Below are positions 13,178 through 21,696 of a DNA stretch of 27,621 nucleotides, one piece after another (positions within the stretch are counted from its first letter, which is position 1; every line of letters begins with the position of its first letter). A program made the translations under genes and the position numbers. Origin of the DNA: JANNWF01 sp052390415 (lineage in GTDB: Bacteria; Pseudomonadota; Gammaproteobacteria; Xanthomonadales; Xanthomonadaceae); contig JBQTGY010000105.1 in NCBI GenBank assembly GCA_052390415.1, positions 1 through 27,621 on the forward strand, read 5' to 3'. The notes under the pieces are model-generated. The model saw only the letters and a program-made list of their open reading frames with translations. It was not told the DNA's origin and made no database searches.

Positions 13178-14377
13178 ATGGATGCCCTGACCGCGTTTTT
13201 CATTTCCGCCGTGATGATCATGCTGAACGGCGCGGTGCTCGGTTTGATGCACCGCGACCTGCCGCAGTCATTGCAGGCCAGCGCATTCAGCTGGCGGGTA
13301 GGCACGCTGCTGCAGGCGGGCGGCTGTGTCTTGCTGGCGGTGCAGCGTTCGTTGCCGACCGAGTGGGTGATGCCGTTGGCGCACGGCATGCTCCTGCTTG
13401 GTATCACCTTCTATTGGCAGGCATTGCGGCAGTTTTATGGTTTCGCCAATACCTACGCCATCGGCTTGCCCTTTGTTCTCGGCACCCTTGGCATGGTCTG
13501 GTTGTCGGCGGTTGTCCCCAGTCAAAGCGGGCGCATCCTGCTTGCTGCGAGTTGTTGGTCGGTGATCGTGGCGGGATGCATAACAACGCTGGCCTCCCCG
13601 CGCGCGCGCGATTCGGCAAATAGCCGGCGGGTGCTGATGGGCGTCTTCATCTCGGTGGCGCTCACGATCATGGCTGCGGGACTGGTGTTCGGCCTTCCCG
13701 GAGCGATCCGCGCGCTGCTTGGCAATGGCGGCTGGATCAATCTGATCGCGCCGCTGATCGCCGCGATCCTGCCTGTGGTCGGCACCACCGCATACTTGCA
13801 GCTGTGCTCCGAGCGCATCCGTCGACAGTGGGAGCATGCCGCTTCCACCGATCACCTGACCGGTATGGCCAATCGCCGAACCATGGCCAACGCCGGTGAG
13901 CGCCGGGTGCAGAAGGCGCGGCAGTCCGCGCGTGACCTGACCGTGGCGGTCATCGATATCGACCATTTCAAGGCCGTCAACGATCGTTTCGGTCATGAAG
14001 TGGGTGATGAAGCGCTCAAGCACGTCGCCGCCCGCATTGAGGCAGCGTGCGGTATCACTGACCTATGCGGCCGTCAGGGCGGTGAGGAGTTTGTGGCGGT
14101 GTTTGATGGCGTCGATGGCGAAGCGGGCTTCGCGGCGGGTGAGCGAATTCGGCGGGCTGTCGAAGCACAGCCGTTCGTGATCGCGCAGTCGGCACTGCAC
14201 ATCACTGTGTCGTTGGGGCTGGCACAACTCACCGCCGCGGATCGTTCACTCGATGACCTGTTGCGACGGGCTGATCGCGCGCTCTATCTCGCCAAGGCCG
14301 GTGGTCGCAATCGCGTCGAACAGGATCGCGGTGCTGCCAACGATGCCTGCGGCGAGGTGATGACTGCCGCAGTTTGA
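13178..14377 (+). CDS. Membrane-bound diguanylate cyclase (GGDEF)
   Basis: ATG 13178 gives 399 residues; the frame opens at GTG 13142, which is also possible. The first 205 residues contain six or seven hydrophobic helices (for example TAFFISAVMIMLNGAVLGL, LLLGITFYWQAL, LPFVLGTLGMVWLSAVV and LIAPLIAAILPVVGTTAYL), a membrane sensor of unknown ligand. The GGDEF domain starts at STDHLTGMANRR (residue 223) with metal and substrate motif VIDIDHFKAVNDRFGHEVGD and active-site GGEEF at 301-305. It should make cyclic di-GMP from two GTP. The RxxD inhibitory site five residues before GGEEF is not conserved (GITD), so product inhibition may be absent. The gene stands alone on the + strand with a separate 182-base gap downstream. 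Confidence 0.88.
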   Translation: MDALTAFFISAVMIMLNGAVLGLMHRDLPQSLQASAFSWRVGTLLQAGGCVLLAVQRSLPTEWVMPLAHGMLLLGITFYWQALRQFYGFANTYAIGLPFVLGTLGMVWLSAVVPSQSGRILLAASCWSVIVAGCITTLASPRARDSANSRRVLMGVFISVALTIMAAGLVFGLPGAIRALLGNGGWINLIAPLIAAILPVVGTTAYLQLCSERIRRQWEHAASTDHLTGMANRRTMANAGERRVQKARQSARDLTVAVIDIDHFKAVNDRFGHEVGDEALKHVAARIEAACGITDLCGRQGGEEFVAVFDGVDGEAGFAAGERIRRAVEAQPFVIAQSALHITVSLGLAQLTAADRSLDDLLRRADRALYLAKAGGRNRVEQDRGAANDACGEVMTAAV

Positions 14378-14559
14378 TCCCAGGGTCTGTTGACATACAT
14401 GAAGCGTGGATCTGGATCCTGTATGGCAACCGAGACCAGGCCGGTGTCTGCTCGAAGCGCGGTGTCGGAGTGCAGCGCCATGCGAACCCACGCGATAAAA
14501 ATCCACGAGCGACAGACCATGCCCACGATCGCTCACATCAAAGGCCCTGAATCGCCGCC

Positions 14560-15357
14560 ATGAGCAAGGTGCCGACTGACGGATTGCCATGGCGCTTCGA
14601 GACGGGAACGAGCACCGACCTGTTGGTCGTGTGTGACCACGCCAGCAATCGGATTCCGGCAGAACTGAACGGTCTGGGGCTGGGTCCCGATGAGCTTGCT
14701 CGCCACATCGCCTGGGATCCGGGCGCGCAGGGCATCGCGCAAGCGCTCGCCAATCGGCTGCAGTGTCCCGCTTTTTACGGTGTGTGGTCGCGTCTGTTGG
14801 TTGATCTCAATCGGGCCGAGGATGCCGCCGATGTGATCGTTGCTCAGAGTGATGGTATCCGGGTTCCCGCCAACGCCGATCTGACGGCTGACGAACGCAA
14901 GCTGCGCATCGAGCGCTACCACCGGCCCTACCACGCGGCGATTGCAGAGCATGTGCGGCAGACCGAGCAGGCCGGCATTCGCGTAAGCCTGATCGCCGTG
15001 CATACGTTTACGCCGGTGCTCAACCATCACGTTCGACCTTGGCACGCGGGTGTCGTGTGGAAGCGCCGCCAACCTTGGCACACCAAGCTGCTGTCGCGCC
15101 TCGCCGCGATGGGCGAGCCGATTGGCGACAATTTGCCCTACGACGGTCTCACCGCCATGGGTTACACGCTGGAGCACCTGGGAATTGCCGCTGAGCGCCA
15201 ACACGTGATGTTTGAGGTGCGGCAGGACCTGGTGTCTTCTTCCGCTCAGCAATCGGCGTGGGCGGAGCGATTGTTTGATGGGCTCACCGACTGCGGTTTC
15301 CTGATCGATGGCGCTGCCGCAAGCGAGCGCAGCTGCGAATCCCATCACACCTCCTGA
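14560..15357 (+). CDS. N-formylglutamate amidohydrolase family protein
   Basis: ATG 14560 gives 265 residues. Family motifs are visible: LLVVCDHASNRIPAEL at residues 21-36, HIAWDPGAQGIAQAL (Asp53) at 49-63, SRLLVDLNRAEDAAD around 78-91 (Asp82, Asn84, Arg85) and IAVHTFTPVLN near 145-155. Members (COG3931/COG3741) hydrolyse N-formylglutamate to glutamate and formate in the histidine pathway, but this subgroup is often not linked to hut genes, and none is here, so another acyl or formyl substrate is possible. The 3' end overlaps by 50 bases the longest frame of the next gene, which suggests either translational coupling or a later start for that gene. Confidence 0.85.
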   Translation: MSKVPTDGLPWRFETGTSTDLLVVCDHASNRIPAELNGLGLGPDELARHIAWDPGAQGIAQALANRLQCPAFYGVWSRLLVDLNRAEDAADVIVAQSDGIRVPANADLTADERKLRIERYHRPYHAAIAEHVRQTEQAGIRVSLIAVHTFTPVLNHHVRPWHAGVVWKRRQPWHTKLLSRLAAMGEPIGDNLPYDGLTAMGYTLEHLGIAAERQHVMFEVRQDLVSSSAQQSAWAERLFDGLTDCGFLIDGAAASERSCESHHTS

Positions 15358-16864
15358 ATTCACCACACAACGCCGATGCCACCACACCGTGAATCAAGCC
15401 AAAGCAGTTGAGAAGTCGGTGACGGGCGAGCACCTTGTGGATCAGGGCGGTCCCTTGTTGATCGCCATCCACGGTGAGACCGGTAGCGGCAAGTCCAGCT
15501 TGGCCGCCCATTTTGTTGGCGAATTGACCGCTGAGCTGCGGGTGGTTGGCTGGCTGCAACCCGGTCAGGGCGAGCGACTACCGAACGGCCCCGCGTCGGC
15601 TTACGGCTGGCAGCCGATCGGGGCCGACGCGACGGCGATCCCCTATCTGGTTCGCGATGAACGCTGTCAGCCACCATTTCGCGAAGTGGAAGGTGCGGCG
15701 ACGTCGATCGACGTTTGGGTGGCGGCGGAGATTGCCGATGCTCGTCCAATGGACCTGCTGGTGCTGGATGAGATTGGCGGCATCGAACTCGCGGGAGGCG
15801 GCCATCTGCAACGTTTGCAACGGTTGCTGGCCTGCAAGCCGGCGGCGGTGTTGGTGGTCGTCAACACACGTCGACTGCAGCAGGTGTCGTTGTTACTTGG
15901 TCAGCGTTTTGATGTGACGATCAATGTCACCCAAGCGGACGCCATGCAGCGATTGCGTGACGTGCTGATCGCGCGGCGTGATTTTGAGCGCGTCGGTTGG
16001 TTTGGTGCCTTGGCCGGCGCGATCGAAGTGGGTGCCGGCTCGGTGGTCCACGGCGCCAAGCTGCCGATGGGCGGATTGGGAATGGCGACCACGCAGGCGG
16101 CGGTACTGACCCGTGCTGCGCAGCCGATGGTGGATCGTTCACGCGTGGCGTGGGTGGCGGTGTTGTCGGCCGCGATCAAGTCACTGTCACCTGCGGGTCA
16201 GCGCCTGCGGCCCATGCTCGCCATTGTCATGCAAGGCTGGCTGTACGCGCGCGCCCTGCGCGTGTTCGGCTGGAATTTGGCTGGGGTCATGGTGGGCGGT
16301 TTCCTGATGGGCGTGTGGGCGGGCTCGCAGGGTTTGCTCACCCAGTGGTTGTTGTTCGGTGATGCGCTCACTACCGCATTGCAAACGGTCAATCAGGAAG
16401 CCACCACGATGCTGGGATTGCCAACGCCGCGGCTGTGGGTAGTGATCGCCACGTGGCTTGCTCTGCATGGTGGCGTGGTTGCGACGGGAACCGCGCTGGC
16501 GTGGCGGCGACCGCTGCAAGCCAGTACCGGCAAAGGCTTGCCCGGATGGTTTGTGCCTTTGTCGATGCCCAAACGCCGACGCTGGGGCGCCGCATTGCTG
16601 CACGGATTTCGCGACATGCTGCGCCCCACGTTCTGGGTGCCGCTACTGCTGATAATTGCCGCCTTGGCATGGGCAGGGCAGTCGCGGGAGTCGCTGATCT
16701 GGGTGGCGCTGCGCGCCATGTTGATCGCTTGGGTGATGTTCGTGCTGGTACAACGCCTGGACTTGCCGGCGATGCCTGGCAAGCTGCGCCAACTCGGGAT
16801 GTGGGGACCGGCAATTGCATGGCGACGCGCATTGACGCGGTTTGAAGCTGATGGCCCGGGCTGA
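15308..16864 (+). CDS. THEP1-like P-loop NTPase fused to a multi-span membrane domain
   Basis: From ATG 15308 the product has 518 residues and overlaps the preceding gene by 50 bases; GTG 15389 (VNQAKAVEK) removes most of the overlap and still keeps all domains. Residues 49-230 form a P-loop NTPase: Walker A GETGSGKSS at 56-64, a Walker B block LLVLDEIGGIEL at 150-161 and the FDVTINVTQADAMQRL part. The DEIGxxEL motif is characteristic of the THEP1-type nucleoside-triphosphatase family. Residues about 235-505 carry five or six hydrophobic helices, with PMGGLGMATTQAAVLTRAA, RPMLAIVMQGWLYARALRVF and VPLLLIIAALAWAGQ. The middle part recalls substrate-binding S components of ECF transporters, but this is a tentative reading. 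A NTPase feeding or gating an inner-membrane transporter is inference. A separate gene for the membrane part is excluded by the continuous frame. Confidence 0.7.
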   Translation: MALPQASAAANPITPPEFTTQRRCHHTVNQAKAVEKSVTGEHLVDQGGPLLIAIHGETGSGKSSLAAHFVGELTAELRVVGWLQPGQGERLPNGPASAYGWQPIGADATAIPYLVRDERCQPPFREVEGAATSIDVWVAAEIADARPMDLLVLDEIGGIELAGGGHLQRLQRLLACKPAAVLVVVNTRRLQQVSLLLGQRFDVTINVTQADAMQRLRDVLIARRDFERVGWFGALAGAIEVGAGSVVHGAKLPMGGLGMATTQAAVLTRAAQPMVDRSRVAWVAVLSAAIKSLSPAGQRLRPMLAIVMQGWLYARALRVFGWNLAGVMVGGFLMGVWAGSQGLLTQWLLFGDALTTALQTVNQEATTMLGLPTPRLWVVIATWLALHGGVVATGTALAWRRPLQASTGKGLPGWFVPLSMPKRRRWGAALLHGFRDMLRPTFWVPLLLIIAALAWAGQSRESLIWVALRAMLIAWVMFVLVQRLDLPAMPGKLRQLGMWGPAIAWRRALTRFEADGPG

Positions 16865-16959
16865 CCCGCGGACTTTCTGCGCTTACCATTGCCGAATGTC
16901 CGTTCTCCCCGTCATCGCCGAGCGCAGCGCCTGGGTCGCATCCGGAGCAAGGCGCACGG

Positions 16960-17907
16960 ATGGCTGAAGGTCGAAACATCCGCGTACTCGTGGTCGATGA
17001 CGAGCGCTTCATGCGCATGCAGGTGCGGCAGGTGCTGTTGCGTGAGGGTTACGACATCATCGAGGCCGAAACCGGACACCACGCGATCGAGCAGTTCGAT
17101 CATCAGCGACCCGATCTGGTGTTGATGGACGGGCTGATGCCTGACATGGATGGGTTTGAGTGCTGCAAGCGCATGCGCGAGCGGCCCGGTGGCGAGCGCG
17201 TACCGATGTTGATGATTACCGGTCTGGATGATCGTGCTTCCATCGATCAGGCATTTGCCGCCGGGGCTGAGGATTTCGTCACCAAGCCGGTGCACTGGGA
17301 CGTGCTGCGGCATCGCATCCGGCGCGCGATCGAGCGCGCACACATGCTGGATCGTCTTGAACTGGCCAACCGCGAACTAGGTCGTTTGGCCGGCATCGAT
17401 CAACTCACCCAACTCGCCAATCGCCGCAGTTTTGATCAGGTTCTGGCGCGTGAGTGGCGGCGTGGTGGACGCAATGGACTCACACTGTCACTGGTCTTGG
17501 TCGATCTCGACTATTTCAAGCGCTACAACGATGCGCTCGGCCACCTGGAGGGCGACAGTTGCTTGCAACGCGTGGCCGCTGCCCTGGCCGGTATGCTGCG
17601 GCGGCCGGCGGATCTGGTGGCACGCTTTGGCGGCGAGGAATTCGCCATCATCCTTCCCGAGACCGACAGCGACGGCGCGCAGCGCATCGCGGTGCAGGTC
17701 GTTGAAGTGATTGCAGCATTGGCTATCCCGCATCCGGATGCACCATTGGGCAGGGTTTCGGTCAGCGTGGGTTGCGGCACCACCATTCCTAATCCGCGCC
17801 TCGCCCCGACCCGCCTGTTTGCCGCTGCCGATGAGGCCTTGTACGAAGCCAAACATGCGGGGCGCAATGGATTCAGGGCTTCAGAGTTGAGGCAGGCGGA
17901 TCCCTGA
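16960..17907 (+). CDS. REC-GGDEF response regulator diguanylate cyclase (PleD-like)
   Basis: ATG 16960 gives 315 residues. Residues 7-125 are a receiver domain: acidic DD at 13-14, phospho-acceptor Asp57 in LVLMDGLMPDMDG, the switch Thr in MLMITG and Lys109 in FVTKP. Residues 140-310 are a GGDEF domain with GIDQLTQLANRRSF, LVDLDYFKRYNDALGHLEGD and active-site GGEEF at 224-228. The inhibitory site RPAD (Arg215, Asp218) lies exactly five residues before it, so feedback inhibition by cyclic di-GMP is expected. Phosphorylation by an unlinked histidine kinase should trigger dimerisation. No kinase gene is adjacent. Convergent with the kinase gene, 14 bases away. Confidence 0.92.
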   Translation: MAEGRNIRVLVVDDERFMRMQVRQVLLREGYDIIEAETGHHAIEQFDHQRPDLVLMDGLMPDMDGFECCKRMRERPGGERVPMLMITGLDDRASIDQAFAAGAEDFVTKPVHWDVLRHRIRRAIERAHMLDRLELANRELGRLAGIDQLTQLANRRSFDQVLAREWRRGGRNGLTLSLVLVDLDYFKRYNDALGHLEGDSCLQRVAAALAGMLRRPADLVARFGGEEFAIILPETDSDGAQRIAVQVVEVIAALAIPHPDAPLGRVSVSVGCGTTIPNPRLAPTRLFAAADEALYEAKHAGRNGFRASELRQADP

Positions 17908-17921
17908 GCAGTCGACGCGGA

Positions 17922-20675
17922 TCATCGCTTGGCCAGTCCGGCTTCGGCGCGCTCGCGTAGCGCGTCGTCCAGCTCAGGCAGATCGGCGATCTCTTGCAGT
18001 TCGGCGCGCGCTTCGTCTGCGCGTGTGGCGGGCAGAACCTCGGCACGCTTCAGGCGCAGATCAAGCACACTCGGATGACTGGCGCTGTAAACCGTACTGC
18101 CCATCTCGATGGCCTCGGCAAAATGGCCGAGAGCAGGCTCGATCTCACCGCGAGCGGCCTCGACCTGGGCCAGCGTGCCGACGGCCAGAAACACATCAAA
18201 GCTGGGTGGCGGCGAAAGTTCACGCATGGCTTTTTCGGCAGCAAGCGTCGTCTGCAGCACCTCGTCGCTGGGCTTGGTCCTGGTTTCGATCGCGTGCTCC
18301 AGCTCGATGCCGACCATCGCCAGCGCAGACGACCATGAGTAGATACTGGGCTTGCCCAACGCCCGCTCAAAGCCGATCTTGGAGTCGCGCAGGTGGGCCA
18401 AGGCGGCTTCGCGGTCGCCCAAGCGGTTGGCCAACACGCCGCGCAATTGCTCCAACTGGGCCAACTCAGCCGAATTGGGCGGTAGCAAACTCGCGCTTTC
18501 GCTGAAATCAGCCTTGGCCGCCTCCCAATTGCCGAGCCGGCGAAAATTGTCCCCACGGCGCAACAACAAGGTGCCAGTGACCGTGCCGTGTGCTCGCTCG
18601 CGGGCAATGGCGATGGCACGATCAAAGAACGGCTGCGCCGCCTCATTGTTGGCGAGAATGCGTTGCAAGTCGCCCAACCGTGCCAGCGGCCGCACCAACA
18701 GACCGTGATCATTGCCAAGATGACGCTCGATGCGGGCGACAACGTCGAGCAGGGTCGTCTGCATGTCCGTGTACTTGTCGAACCGTTCGAGTATCGAGGT
18801 TTGATCGGCGGCAATCGCCAGCGTCTCGGGTGCGGCTTCGCCGAACACACGTGTGGCGCGATCCGATACGTCGCTCCCCAGCGAAGCCAACTCATCGAAG
18901 GTGCCGGTGGGCAGCCAAAGGCGAAGCCAACGGGCGTCCGCGCGAATCGTCTCGGGGTCATCCGCTCCGAGCTGCTCGCGCAAAACCACTGCCGCGGCCT
19001 TTGCCTCGGCGAGGCCGGCGTCGATCTGGCCGTTGCCGGCCAGCGCGAGCGCGAGCATTGAGCGGGTTCGGGCACCGACAGCCGCCGCACTTCCGTCGTT
19101 GGAACGCGCCTGCAGCGCTTCGCGAAGATGAGTCTCGGCGGTCGCAAACTCACCCAGAGCGACTTGTATCCCGGCAAGATCTTCGAGCAAGCCGATACGC
19201 AGCGCATCATCGTCGGCGAACTGGACCTTTGCGCGGTTGATGCCGGTCGCGATCAGTTCGCTCGGCGTGCGCGCGACGGCGCTGGTGCGAGCAAAGGGAT
19301 CCTGCTCGCGAAACAGCGACTGGGTGAATGCGTTGATGGTCTCAGCTCGACGCAGCTGCATTTGCGCGCTGCGCGCGTGCTCGCGAGCCACGCTGGCCTG
19401 CCAGAGTGCGACCCCGAATCCCGCAATCAGCGCCAGTAGCACCGCGCTTGCACTGCCCACGGCCAAACGGTTGCGGGCGACGAACTTGCGCATCCGATAG
19501 CCGGCTGTATCGGCTTGAGCGGCGATGGGTCTGCCATCCAACCAGCGTTTGAGATCATCGGCCAGCGCCGCGGCGTTGGCGTAGCGACGCGCGGGCTCGC
19601 GCCTCAGCGCGGTCAATACGATGACATCAAGGTCGCCAGCGACTTCGCGGGCAGCACGCGGTTGGCTGACTCCTGCGGTCGCTGCAGCCGGTTGGCCCGC
19701 GCGGTGGCGGATGGCAGCGCTGGGTGAATGGGTGGTTTCGTCGCGGACCTGGTCAGCCAATGCCACCATGTTGCCCGAGCGTGAGTGCGGCAACTGGTTG
19801 GTCAGCAATTCGAACGCCAGCACACCCAAGGAGTAGACATCGGTGGCGGTGCTGATCGGCTCGTCCAACACCTGCTCGGGAGCCGCGTAAGCCGGCGACA
19901 ACATGCGCATGCCGCTTGCGGTCAGCACGGTGTCGGCGACGGACTCGCCGATCAACTTGGCAATGCCGAAATCGAGTACGCGTGGCTGGCCACTTGTGTC
20001 GATCAGAATGTTGGACGGCTTGAGATCGCGATGCACCACGAGATGCGACTGCGCATAGGCAACCGCCTCGCACACAGCCACCAGCAATTGCATGCTCGCG
20101 CGCACCGACAGCGCCTGTTCGCGCGCGAAGGTGGTGATGGGCACACCATCGACATATTCCATTGCGAAGTACAGACGACCATCGGCGCTCACACCGCCAT
20201 CGATGAAGCCCGCAATGTGCGGATGATTGAGGTCGGCCAGAATGCGTCGTTCACGCACAAAGCGGCGTGAGATTTCGTCGGAATCCATGCCACGCTTGAG
20301 CAGCTTGAGAGCAACGTCTTGCACGAAGTCGCCGGAGCTACGCTGCGCCAACCACACTTCGCCCATGCCGCCGACACCCAGCTGACGTTGCAGCGTAAAT
20401 GCAGCGATCTGCATGCCACTCTCGACCCGCTGAAGCGACAACGTGTGCTCGCTCAACTCGCTGAGCAGGGTATGGGCGATGCCATCGACACCGCGATCAA
20501 GCAGGCCGCTGTGTTCGGCGTCGGCGGTCAAGAGTTTGGCGACGGCATCTGCGAGTGCTGGCTCGTTCGCTTCAAGCGCGGCCAGGCGCGCGTTGCGTTC
20601 GCTTGTTGACAGCTCGATCAGCTCATCAAACAGTGCCAGCGAGCGCGCCAACAGCGCGGAATTGGGCGTGTTCAT
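17922..20675 (-). CDS. Transmembrane Ser/Thr protein kinase with C-terminal TPR-like region
   Basis: ATG 20675 overlaps the sigma-factor stop by ATGA, so both are translated together. The product has 917 residues. Residues 94-375 are a Hanks-type kinase: Gly loop GVGGMGEVW at 100-108, Lys124 in VALKLL, HRDLKPSNIL at 215-224, DFGIAK at 235-240 and APEQ at 265-268. A single membrane helix follows (about 405-426, VGSASAVLLALIAGFGVALW). The remaining 490 residues are helical with repeated A-x-A-L pattern (for example EALQARSNDGSAAAVGARTR, and ALGEFATAETHLREAL), a tetratricopeptide-like periplasmic sensor. The N-terminal 90 residues are typical of the kinases linked to TIGR02999-type sigma factors. 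The kinase probably modifies the sigma factor or its partners in response to an external signal; that is inference. Confidence 0.92.
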   Translation of the reverse strand: MNTPNSALLARSLALFDELIELSTSERNARLAALEANEPALADAVAKLLTADAEHSGLLDRGVDGIAHTLLSELSEHTLSLQRVESGMQIAAFTLQRQLGVGGMGEVWLAQRSSGDFVQDVALKLLKRGMDSDEISRRFVRERRILADLNHPHIAGFIDGGVSADGRLYFAMEYVDGVPITTFAREQALSVRASMQLLVAVCEAVAYAQSHLVVHRDLKPSNILIDTSGQPRVLDFGIAKLIGESVADTVLTASGMRMLSPAYAAPEQVLDEPISTATDVYSLGVLAFELLTNQLPHSRSGNMVALADQVRDETTHSPSAAIRHRAGQPAAATAGVSQPRAAREVAGDLDVIVLTALRREPARRYANAAALADDLKRWLDGRPIAAQADTAGYRMRKFVARNRLAVGSASAVLLALIAGFGVALWQASVAREHARSAQMQLRRAETINAFTQSLFREQDPFARTSAVARTPSELIATGINRAKVQFADDDALRIGLLEDLAGIQVALGEFATAETHLREALQARSNDGSAAAVGARTRSMLALALAGNGQIDAGLAEAKAAAVVLREQLGADDPETIRADARWLRLWLPTGTFDELASLGSDVSDRATRVFGEAAPETLAIAADQTSILERFDKYTDMQTTLLDVVARIERHLGNDHGLLVRPLARLGDLQRILANNEAAQPFFDRAIAIARERAHGTVTGTLLLRRGDNFRRLGNWEAAKADFSESASLLPPNSAELAQLEQLRGVLANRLGDREAALAHLRDSKIGFERALGKPSIYSWSSALAMVGIELEHAIETRTKPSDEVLQTTLAAEKAMRELSPPPSFDVFLAVGTLAQVEAARGEIEPALGHFAEAIEMGSTVYSASHPSVLDLRLKRAEVLPATRADEARAELQEIADLPELDDALRERAEAGLAKR

Positions 20676-21301
20676 TCGGTGTCTGCTGGATCGATGACTG
20701 GTGTGATCGGGTTGCCATCAGGCACGGCAATGCCGGGCCGATCAACGCTGGTTGGGTCACCCATCTGCGCATGCAGAAATGCTCGTGCCTTGCGCCAATC
20801 GCGTTTCAGAGAACGCTCGCTGCGCTGGGTGATTTCGGCGATCTCGGTCAAGTCCAGCCCCGCAAAGAAGCGCAAGTCGACGAGTTGGGCTAGCTGCGGA
20901 TCGAGCGCGGCGAGGTGATCCAGCGCCTGTGCCAACGCGAACACATCACCATTGCTTTCGATCCCGAGCACCTCCGGACGTACGTCATCGAGAGACACGG
21001 CGCGCCCGCTTCCACGCTTTTCGGCCAACCGCGCACGCGCGCGATCAATCACCAGCTGACGCATCGCTCTGGCTGCCACTGCAAAAAAATGAACGCGGTC
21101 GCTCAAGACCAGCGCATCCGGTTTGGCCAGCCGGAAGTACGCCTCGTGCACCAGCGACGTGGTCTGCATGGCGTGCTGCGCAGGCCCCAACTGGCGCGCG
21201 GCGAGTCGGTGCAAATCACGGTACACCTGCGCAAACAAGCGCTCGGAAGCAGCACGATCGCCATCGCGGGCAAGCGCGATCAGCTCGGTCACTTCTCCCA
21301 T
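20672..21301 (-). CDS. ECF-type RNA polymerase sigma factor (TIGR02999/ECF43-like)
   Basis: ATG 21301 gives 209 residues and excludes an upstream frame to 21634 with no family sequence. Region 2 is visible as ELIALARDGDRAASERLFAQ, YRDLHRLAARQLG and SLVHEAYFRLAKPDAL with DRVHFFAVAARAMRQLVIDR. Region 4 is LDPQLAQLVDLRFFAGLDLT and AEITQRSERSLKRDWRKARAF. The VHEAYFRL and FFAVAARAMRQLVID motifs are those of TIGR02999-type sigma factors, which lack a membrane anti-sigma factor and sit beside Ser/Thr kinases. Control by phosphorylation by the kinase encoded immediately downstream (4-base overlap) is therefore likely. It would recruit RNA polymerase to genes that cannot be told from this window. Confidence 0.92.
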   Translation of the reverse strand: MGEVTELIALARDGDRAASERLFAQVYRDLHRLAARQLGPAQHAMQTTSLVHEAYFRLAKPDALVLSDRVHFFAVAARAMRQLVIDRARARLAEKRGSGRAVSLDDVRPEVLGIESNGDVFALAQALDHLAALDPQLAQLVDLRFFAGLDLTEIAEITQRSERSLKRDWRKARAFLHAQMGDPTSVDRPGIAVPDGNPITPVIDPADTE

Positions 21302-21696
21302 TCCACGCTCCCGCCAATTCCCAACGCGCGAGTCTAGCCGAGGCCGTCGAAACAACGGCTGCGAATGGGGCCAGCGGCAGGGGCGGGTAGGCGAGAGGCA
21401 CTTCTGGTTAACGGAAGAATCACCTCTTCGGGGCCAGCGGTTTTGCAAGCGCTGGATCGCCGCCGGCCGCAACGCAACGAAAGGCTCTCGCCAGCGGCGC
21501 TCGATCGCGGTTGTCCGCTGCGACAACCGCTTTCGGGACGACGCCGAATGTGTGTCTGCCGAAGCAAGTTGCCAACGCCAGCTGACCGAGGTTGCCGGCC
21601 TGTGTTGCTGCGAACGCACGTGCTCAAGGATCATTCACGAGCGACAGGTGCTTATCGGAAACCCGCCAATCGACGCATCCACAGGGACGAAGACTA
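21302..21696. other. Divergent promoter region between sigma factor and the DUF3419 operon
   Basis: About 395 bases without a credible gene. It should hold the promoters for the minus-strand sigma/kinase pair and the + strand operon. A perfect 9-bp inverted repeat, GCGGTTGTC-CGCTGC-GACAACCGC, lies at 21507-21530, followed by TTT; it could be an operator, or a weak terminator. I see no clear -35/-10 elements. Confidence 0.5.
21507..21530. promoter_or_regulatory. Perfect inverted repeat in the divergent promoter region
   Basis: GCGGTTGTC and GACAACCGC are exact reverse complements around a 6-base loop. It lies 166 bases before the TTG start of the DUF3419 gene and 206 bases before the sigma factor start. 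Its role is unknown; symmetrical dyads in such places are often operators. Confidence 0.4.

Noticed and set aside
13268..14023. 251-residue minus-strand open frame
   Set aside because: It is antisense to the membrane diguanylate cyclase and has no recognisable domain.
14390..14420. TTGACA as a promoter for the amidohydrolase gene
   Set aside because: No acceptable -10 hexamer follows at 16-18 bases; it is probably chance.
21592..21696. Upstream extension of the DUF3419 gene
   Set aside because: The first 35 residues of the long frame have no family similarity and include Cys/Arg/Gln-rich sequence; TTG 21697 fits the start of homologous sequence better.
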